From assembly GCF_003814915.1 (NCBI RefSeq), contig NZ_RKQK01000003.1, forward strand, positions 372,001 through 436,000: a stretch of DNA of 64,000 bases. Reading direction: 5' to 3'. This document shows positions 58,548 to 64,000 of this stretch, in pieces. The stretch's first letter is position 1. Each line of letters begins with the position of its first letter. Source of the DNA: Pacificibacter maritimus (GTDB lineage Bacteria; Pseudomonadota; Alphaproteobacteria; Rhodobacterales; Rhodobacteraceae). Made by a program: the position numbers and the translations under genes. Under the pieces are notes generated by a model. That model was not told the origin of the DNA and searched no databases. It worked only from the letters and a program-made list of their open reading frames with translations.

Positions 58548-60527
58548 TTAGGTTGGAAAATGACACGCGGCCGACTGCGGTCCGGCTTTCGTCAACCGCG
58601 GATCATCGATAGCGCACTTGGCCTGCGCACGCGGACAGCGCCCCGCGAAACTACACCCCTGCGGGGGCTTGAGCGGGTTTGGAAAGTCCACAGCTTTGCG
58701 TGGTTCCTCACCTTGACCAAGCTTGCCCAAAAGCAATTCGGTGTAAGGATGCTTTGGTGCGTGAAACAGGTCTTTACCCCGCCCAGCTTCGACAATGCGG
58801 CCAAAGTACATCACCGCCACACGATCCGACATCGCACGAATGACGTTAAGGTCATGAGAAATCATCACAAAAGTCAGTTGAAATTCTGCCCGCAAATCTT
58901 TGAGCAAATTCAAAATCTGCGCTTGAACGGAGACATCCAAGGCCGATGTTGGTTCATCACAAATCAAAATTTCAGGACGCAAAATCAACGCGGAAGCAAT
59001 CGCAACACGTTGACGTTGCCCGCCTGACATTTGCGCAGGGAAATTCGCGGCCGTGCGCGCAGGCAGGCCACAAAGATCCATCATGCGTTTGACGTCGACC
59101 CTGCGCTCATCGGGCGTACCGATCTCATGAATATCAAGTGACAAGCGAATGGTTTCTTCGACCGTGCGACGCGGATTGAGCGATGAGTACGGGTCTTGAA
59201 AGACAGGTTGGACCAAACGGGCACGGCGTTTGCGATCAACCTTGGAAATCGGCGTGCCGTTGATCAACACCTCACCAGAGGCGGGTGCCTCAACGCCCAG
59301 CAAGGCCCTCGCCAGAGTGGACTTGCCAGACCCGCTTTCACCAACAAGACCAAGCACCTCGCCCTTGCGCACACCCAAATCAATACCGCGCAGCGCATGA
59401 ACTTGCCCCTTGGTTCCAAACAACCCCTTGCGGACCTCATAGGTTTGCACAACACCTTTCACCTCAAGGGCAGGCATGGCCTGTGTGTCGTCAGAGACCT
59501 CTGCTTTGACAGCGGCAGGCGGCACAGGGTCGCGGTAGCGATTGTTGATATCTTCCATACTCAACGTACAGCGGATTGTCTGGCGGTCTGCCTCAGTTGA
59601 CACAGGGACTGGCTGTGCGCAGCCATCATGCGCCAGCGAACAGCGCGCACGAAACTGACACCCATCATCTGAGTTGATCAAGGATGGAACAACGCCGGGC
59701 AAAAACCCTAAACGCGTGTTTGCATCCGCATCAGAATTCGGCACACAGCTGAGCAAAGCACGTGTATAGGGGTGCGCAGGTTGGCCCAAAACTTGGGCGC
59801 GTGTCCCAGATTCAACCACCTGCCCTGCGTAGACCACACAGATGCGATCGGCCACATCGCGCACCACGTCAAAATCATGGGTCACCAAGATGATCGCCAA
59901 GTTCAACCGTTTTTGCAGGTCTTTGAGCAGGGCAAGAATTTGTGCTGAAATCGTGCGGTCCAACGCCGTTGTCGGTTCATCCGCAATGAGCAAATCTGGC
60001 TCTGTCATAAGCGCCATCGCAATCATGACGCGCTGACGCAATCCGCCAGACAATTGATGCGGATATTGTGACAGGCGTGGTTCTGGATCGGCAATACCAC
60101 AGGCATCCAACAACTCGATTGCACGCGCCGTGGCTTGTGCACGTGACAAAGATGGCTTGTGATGCATCAGCCCCTCGACCATTTGTTCGCCGATGGACCA
60201 CGCAGGGTTAAGCGCCGTCATGGGTTCTTGAAAAATCATCGCGATACGATCACCGCGCAGCTTTTCAATCGCATGCCTCCCGCCCGCTGTCAGGTCGTGA
60301 TCGCCAAACCGCAAATGCGTGGCTTTGGGTGTGGCTGCGGGGGGCAAAAGCCCCATCAAAGCCAGAGAAGTCATGGATTTTCCAGATCCCGATTCCCCAA
60401 CGATACAGAGTGTTTCGCCCGCATTCACGTTCAAGCTGACATCGCGCACGGCAGCCAGTGGACCAAGCGGAGTGTGAATTGTCACGTTGAGATCGCGCAC
60501 ATCAAGTGTTGAAGATGAGATATTCAT
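58548..60527 (-). CDS. peptide/nickel-type ABC transporter, fused double ATPase (DppD-DppF)
   Basis: The 659-residue protein joins two complete ATP-binding proteins in one chain. The first half has GESGSGKSM, LSGGLRQRVMIAMAL and ADEPTTALDR plus a C-terminal GCQFRARCSLAHDGC motif. After a linker near 330-350 the second half has [34 protein letters not shown] and GCSFAGRCPRAQAKC. It serves the permeases upstream, whose gene overlaps it by four bases. Fused ATPases of this kind occur in importers of dipeptides, glutathione and opine-like compounds. Confidence 0.9.
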   Translation of the reverse strand: MNISSSTLDVRDLNVTIHTPLGPLAAVRDVSLNVNAGETLCIVGESGSGKSMTSLALMGLLPPAATPKATHLRFGDHDLTAGGRHAIEKLRGDRIAMIFQEPMTALNPAWSIGEQMVEGLMHHKPSLSRAQATARAIELLDACGIADPEPRLSQYPHQLSGGLRQRVMIAMALMTEPDLLIADEPTTALDRTISAQILALLKDLQKRLNLAIILVTHDFDVVRDVADRICVVYAGQVVESGTRAQVLGQPAHPYTRALLSCVPNSDADANTRLGFLPGVVPSLINSDDGCQFRARCSLAHDGCAQPVPVSTEADRQTIRCTLSMEDINNRYRDPVPPAAVKAEVSDDTQAMPALEVKGVVQTYEVRKGLFGTKGQVHALRGIDLGVRKGEVLGLVGESGSGKSTLARALLGVEAPASGEVLINGTPISKVDRKRRARLVQPVFQDPYSSLNPRRTVEETIRLSLDIHEIGTPDERRVDVKRMMDLCGLPARTAANFPAQMSGGQRQRVAIASALILRPEILICDEPTSALDVSVQAQILNLLKDLRAEFQLTFVMISHDLNVIRAMSDRVAVMYFGRIVEAGRGKDLFHAPKHPYTELLLGKLGQGEEPRKAVDFPNPLKPPQGCSFAGRCPRAQAKCAIDDPRLTKAGPQSAACHFPT

Positions 60528-61408
60528 GAACGCCCCTTTGGAACAATAAGGTCACGCAGCCCGTCCCCCACGAGGTTGACAGCCAGAACCAGCAACATAA
60601 TGGCAAGGCCAGCAATGGTGATGAGCCAAGGGTTGATCACCAAAAAGGCGCGCCCTTCGGACATCATTAGCCCCCAAGACGGCTCAGGTGCTTGAATACC
60701 CAAACCAAGGAAAGACAAAGCAGCTGCGGCTAAAATGCACTGCGCCATTTCGAATGTGAAAATAATGACGATATGGTTCAGAACATTGGGAAAAATTTCG
60801 CTGCGTAAGATACGCATTTCGCTGGCGCCCATGGCACGCGCGCGGATCACGTAATCTTGCGATGCGACCTGACGACTAGCTGTGCGCAAGACCACGGCAA
60901 AACGATCCCAATGCGTCACTGCAAGAACCACCACGACCACAAACACGCCTGAGCCCGCTATCTGCAAAATGGCCAAAGCCAACAAAAGGGATGGCAGCGC
61001 AAGGCGGATCGCGATGATGAAAGACACCGCACGATTTGCATAGCCTCCCATGACTCCGGCGACGACGCCAAGTGTTGTGCCAATCACTGTGGCCAGTGCA
61101 GCAGCCCCTAGCCCGACGATCAAAGAAATGCGCGTGCCGTAGATCAGACGCGACAGATAATCACGCCCGTACCCATCGGTACCAAAGGGATATTCCCATG
61201 TACCGCCCGCCCAGACGGGGGGCTTTAGTCGCGCCATAAGGCTTTGGGTATAGGGGTCATGCGGCGCGATAAATGGCGCGAACACAGCGATAAAGATAAA
61301 GCCTGTAAGCAGCACAAGCCCGATGCAAAACCCAGTACGCCCAGCCAGACGCGCAGGCAAAAGACGCGGAATTTTGCCGCGTGAAGAAGATGTGGAACTC
61401 AAGGTCAT
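60524..61408 (-). CDS. peptide-type ABC transporter permease, DppC type
   Basis: The 294-residue permease has an N-terminal leader span, the GTDGYGRDYLSRLIYGTRIS motif and the coupling loop DYVIRARAMGASEMRILRSEIFPN. It is intact, in contrast to the dppC at 20-21 kb. It overlaps the neighbouring genes by four bases on each side. Confidence 0.92.
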   Translation of the reverse strand: MTLSSTSSSRGKIPRLLPARLAGRTGFCIGLVLLTGFIFIAVFAPFIAPHDPYTQSLMARLKPPVWAGGTWEYPFGTDGYGRDYLSRLIYGTRISLIVGLGAAALATVIGTTLGVVAGVMGGYANRAVSFIIAIRLALPSLLLALAILQIAGSGVFVVVVVLAVTHWDRFAVVLRTASRQVASQDYVIRARAMGASEMRILRSEIFPNVLNHIVIIFTFEMAQCILAAAALSFLGLGIQAPEPSWGLMMSEGRAFLVINPWLITIAGLAIMLLVLAVNLVGDGLRDLIVPKGRS

Positions 61409-62325
61409 TGTTCGCTCGTCAATCTTGGGTCAAGGGCAGCATTCAATAGGTCAGAGACCACATTGAGCAGCACGAAAATAATGGCAACAATCAAGACAAC
61501 AGCCTGCACAACGGGGTAATCCGAGCGCTGGATAGCGCTCCATGCCAGCAGGCCGATACCATTGAGCGAAAAGACACTTTCGACGACAATCGACCCGCCC
61601 AGCAAGAACCCGAACTGAACAGTCGCCACAGACACCACGGGCAAAATCGCGTTGCGCAGGGCATGTTTGAACAAGACTGTGCGCTCTGATAATCCTTTGG
61701 CGCGTGCCGTACGGATGTAATCTGACGATAAGACATCGATCATACCCGCACGCGAAAGCCGCAAAAAGACAGGAAAAACAAACCACGCCAGCGTCAAGGA
61801 TGGCATCACATAACTTGCCGCCGATTGTGTGCCTGAGATTGGCAAAATACGGAAGGTGACGCCGAACAGTAAGATCAACAACAATCCCACCCAGTAAGAT
61901 GGCATCGCTTGGCCCAAAACGGACAGGCCAAGACAAGATCGATCGAACCAACCATCCGGTTTCATCGCGCAATAAACGCCCGCAGGAATAGAAATCAGCA
62001 GGCCAAGCAACAGCGAGGCAACTGACAAGGTGGCGGTGACTGGCAGGCGTTCGAGAATAAGTGTCAGAACGTCCTCTTGCGAGAAATAGGATTGACCTAA
62101 GTCGCCGTGCAAAACACGCCCTGCCCAACTGAGATATTGCTGAACAAAGCTTTGATCGAGACCATAGACTTCGCGCAATCGTGCTGTGTCTTCGGCTGAG
62201 GCGTCGAGACCGCCCATAGCAACCGCAAGATCCCCTGTCGATTGCACCAATAAAAAGGCGATGATTGAAACCGCAACGCAGACCGCTGCGGCTTCAATAA
62301 GTTTTCTGACAAAATACGCGCCCAC
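61405..62325 (-). CDS. peptide-type ABC transporter permease, DppB type
   Basis: The 306-residue permease begins MGAYFVRKLIEAAAVCVAVS and has the DppB segments DLGQSYFSQEDVLTLILERLP and the coupling loop SDYIRTARAKGLSERTVLFKHAL. It follows the binding-protein gene by 11 nt, so here there is no intercistronic stem-loop, unlike the other binding-protein operons in the window. Confidence 0.92.
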   Translation of the reverse strand: MGAYFVRKLIEAAAVCVAVSIIAFLLVQSTGDLAVAMGGLDASAEDTARLREVYGLDQSFVQQYLSWAGRVLHGDLGQSYFSQEDVLTLILERLPVTATLSVASLLLGLLISIPAGVYCAMKPDGWFDRSCLGLSVLGQAMPSYWVGLLLILLFGVTFRILPISGTQSAASYVMPSLTLAWFVFPVFLRLSRAGMIDVLSSDYIRTARAKGLSERTVLFKHALRNAILPVVSVATVQFGFLLGGSIVVESVFSLNGIGLLAWSAIQRSDYPVVQAVVLIVAIIFVLLNVVSDLLNAALDPRLTSEQ

Positions 62326-62336
62326 TGGTTCCGTCC

Positions 62337-63842
62337 TTATTTCCAGCCAGCCATGTAGATCAACGGATAACCGTCAGCAGCGGGTGTGAAATCAAGCCCT
62401 GAACGGTAGGCGTAGTTCGTCACTTTCGTCACCATCGGGATGTTCAAAACTTCATCGGCCATTTTGCCGAACCCAAGCGCGTAAAGACGCAGGCGTTCTT
62501 CTTCGTCGATGATTGATCCCGCTTCGGCGAACCACGCGTTGATTTCAGCGTCACCGATATAGTCGCCTTGCCCCTCTTCAAAGAAAAACGGCGTGATGGA
62601 GGACACATCGTAGACGCCATTTGACGGCCAAGGCACAATACCAACAGGGATTTCACCCGCAAAGTAGTCTTTGACCCAAGCTGTGGTTTCACGTTGATCC
62701 ACCGTTGCCTCGATACCGATTTTGCGCAGATATCCAGTCACAGCTTCGGCAATACGTGCGTTTTCGGTAAAGGCTGCGATTTTCATCTCGAACCCGTCTG
62801 GGTATGCCGAGGCCGCCATGTATTCTTTGGCTTTTTCAACATTATACTCGTAGCCTGCAACATCTTGGATACAGCCGAATTGTTTCGGGTGGCACGAGGA
62901 TTCAAGCGCGATACTGGCCGCACCTTGCATTACTTGCCCCACAACCGCGCGATCAATCGCGTGGATCATCGCCAGACGCACATTTTTGTCTTGTGTTGGA
63001 TTGTCACCAGTGCGCGCATTTGGATCGAGCGACAAGAACGTGACAGTCGTGGAATCGCCAGACACTGTTTCGATGTCTGGGGACATGGTCAGCTGCATCA
63101 TGTCATCGGGGGACAAACCCCAGACGAAATCAACCCGACCTGACGTCAATTCTGCCAAGCGCGTCTGCGGATCGGGCAAAGTCAAAACGGTGAGTTTGTC
63201 GAATTGAGGCTGGCCCCACTCCGCGTCGTAATAGGCTTCGTTGCGTTCGAATTCGACCATCTGGCCTGCTTCAAACCCAGTGACTTTGTAAGGACCTGTG
63301 CCGACTGGAGCGCGCCCGAATTCAGCGGCATCCATGGCTTCGTAGGTTTCGTTTGGCAAGATAAACAGGGTTTGGCTAAGGCGATCAATTGCAGATGGCG
63401 TTGGTTTGGACAGTTTCATACGGATAGAATACTGACCCGTCTTTTCAACGCTCTCGATAAATTTGTAATCCCCTTGAGCCGAGATCTTTGCATCTGGATT
63501 CTTGATCTGCGCCACGGTGTACACAACGTCATCTGCGTCAAAGGCTTCACCGTTGTGGAAGGTCACGCCTTCGCGCAGGGTGAAATCAATCGTTGTGGCA
63601 TCGACCCAAGTCCATGATGTTGCAAGTGCAGGTTTGGCTTGGCCATCTGCAGTACGATACAACAGATGTTCAAGCACATTGCGCATGACCAGCTGCGCTT
63701 TGCCTTTGTTGGTTGCGTAAGGGTTCATCGACTCAAGTTGCGTATCATAGCCCCAAACAAGCGAGTTGTCGGCTTGGCCCGCGCAAAGACTGGCAGGGGC
63801 CAGTGTCATCATTGAGAGTGCAAATATTTTTAAATTTTTCAT
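62337..63842 (-). CDS. peptide-type ABC transporter substrate-binding protein, DppA type
   Basis: The 501-residue family-5 binding protein has a signal peptide of about 22 residues ending SLCAGQA. Typical parts are LESMNPYATNKGKAQL, IDFTLREGVTFHNGEAFDADDVVYTVAQI and NVRLAMIHAIDRAVVG. It is the first gene of the operon with the fused ATPase, the TIGR04076 protein and the aldo/keto reductase. The ligand is unknown; the two trailing enzymes suggest a modified sugar, opine or amino-sugar compound rather than a plain peptide (inference). Confidence 0.88.
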   Translation of the reverse strand: MKNLKIFALSMMTLAPASLCAGQADNSLVWGYDTQLESMNPYATNKGKAQLVMRNVLEHLLYRTADGQAKPALATSWTWVDATTIDFTLREGVTFHNGEAFDADDVVYTVAQIKNPDAKISAQGDYKFIESVEKTGQYSIRMKLSKPTPSAIDRLSQTLFILPNETYEAMDAAEFGRAPVGTGPYKVTGFEAGQMVEFERNEAYYDAEWGQPQFDKLTVLTLPDPQTRLAELTSGRVDFVWGLSPDDMMQLTMSPDIETVSGDSTTVTFLSLDPNARTGDNPTQDKNVRLAMIHAIDRAVVGQVMQGAASIALESSCHPKQFGCIQDVAGYEYNVEKAKEYMAASAYPDGFEMKIAAFTENARIAEAVTGYLRKIGIEATVDQRETTAWVKDYFAGEIPVGIVPWPSNGVYDVSSITPFFFEEGQGDYIGDAEINAWFAEAGSIIDEEERLRLYALGFGKMADEVLNIPMVTKVTNYAYRSGLDFTPAADGYPLIYMAGWK

Positions 63843-64000
63843 GTTGGTTCCTGATGGACATTAAAGGGAGTGCCGTAGGCCAGCATCTGATTGTTTGATC
63901 TTTGATCACAAATCAATCCTGTCCCCAAAATACCACCTGCGTCAATACAGTTTAATTTTAGACTTAAAATAGTTGGCTCGACTTTTGAAAAAGCTGATAA
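63843..64000 (-). promoter_or_regulatory. promoter region of the second dpp-type operon
   Basis: The interval to the window edge is AT-rich and gene-free. It holds an inverted repeat ATTTTA-GACT-TAAAAT (63955-63970), resembling the element upstream of the second TRAP operon, and TTGATC/GATCAC-rich partial dyads near 63895-63915. Confidence 0.4.

Noticed and set aside
58071-59027. 318-codon open frame on the plus strand
   Set aside because: It lies antisense to the aldo/keto reductase, the TIGR04076 gene and the fused ATPase, has no ribosome binding site and no family resemblance. The real genes on the other strand explain it.
1-64000. CRISPR arrays, insertion sequences, prophage genes, rRNA or complete tRNA genes
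   Set aside because: I looked for regularly spaced repeats, transposase or integrase motifs and tRNA cloverleafs on both strands and saw none apart from the orphan tRNA 3' end.

Overview
The window looks like a chromosome segment of a marine alphaproteobacterium of the Rhodobacteraceae (Roseobacter-type). This is inferred from gene content: many ABC and TRAP solute importers, an smo/mtl polyol operon of the Rhodobacter kind, an isatin hydrolase of the type known from marine Rhodobacterales relatives, and a bifunctional aminobenzoyl-CoA monooxygenase/reductase. There is no rRNA, complete tRNA, CRISPR array, prophage or intact insertion sequence. About sixty genes are supported and nearly all belong to uptake-plus-catabolism modules, each with its own regulator.

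Layout. 0-2.9 kb: metNIQ methionine importer behind a structured leader. 2.9-9.6 kb: a seven-gene cassette with a divergent DeoR regulator, a ferric-type ABC importer and three different phosphohydrolase-like enzymes (T4-Pnkp-like HAD phosphatase, histidine phosphatase, metallo-beta-lactamase-fold hydrolase). 9.7-11.4 kb: Lrp regulator divergent from a leucine/phenylalanine-type dehydrogenase. 11.5-23.8 kb: two complete peptide-type ABC operons with a LysR gene between them; both operon promoters carry the same 31-bp box, and dppC is split by a 35-bp tandem duplication. 24.1-31.1 kb: polyol importer smoEFGK, mannitol dehydrogenase mtlK and a LacI regulator. 31.5-38.5 kb: XRE-cupin regulator, a TRAP importer and divergent gabT-gabD. 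38.5-39.1 kb: a gene-free stretch holding an orphan tRNA 3' end. 39.1-52.6 kb: an aromatic-nitrogen catabolic block (three hotdog thioesterases, aminobenzoyl-CoA monooxygenase/reductase, two SDRs, RidA, FAH-family hydrolase, cupin, isatin hydrolase, two MarR regulators, indolepyruvate oxidoreductase iorA-iorB) with remnants of FAD oxidoreductases on both sides of marR-iorAB. 52.9-55.7 kb: a second TRAP importer. 56.3-63.8 kb: GntR regulator and a second dpp-type operon with a fused DppDF ATPase, an uncharacterised TIGR04076-type protein and an aldo/keto reductase.

How the parts work together. The 39-52 kb block can be read as a route for tryptophan/auxin-derived indoles. IorAB would turn indolepyruvate into indoleacetyl-CoA, thioesterases would release or adjust acyl-CoA pools, isatin hydrolase would open isatin to isatinate, and the anthranilate level would be attacked as the CoA ester by the monooxygenase/reductase. 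RidA, the SDRs and the FAH-family hydrolase would handle the resulting amino-cyclohexene intermediates. No CoA ligase and no indole-oxidising enzyme are present in the window, so the route is incomplete here. The 3-9 kb cassette is the best candidate for an undescribed uptake-and-dephosphorylation system.

Several solute-binding protein genes are followed by perfect or near-perfect stem-loops before the permease genes, a recurring device for keeping binding-protein expression high. Gene decay is visible at three places: dppC, the FAD oxidoreductase remnants around marR-iorAB, and the non-coding stretch before gntR.
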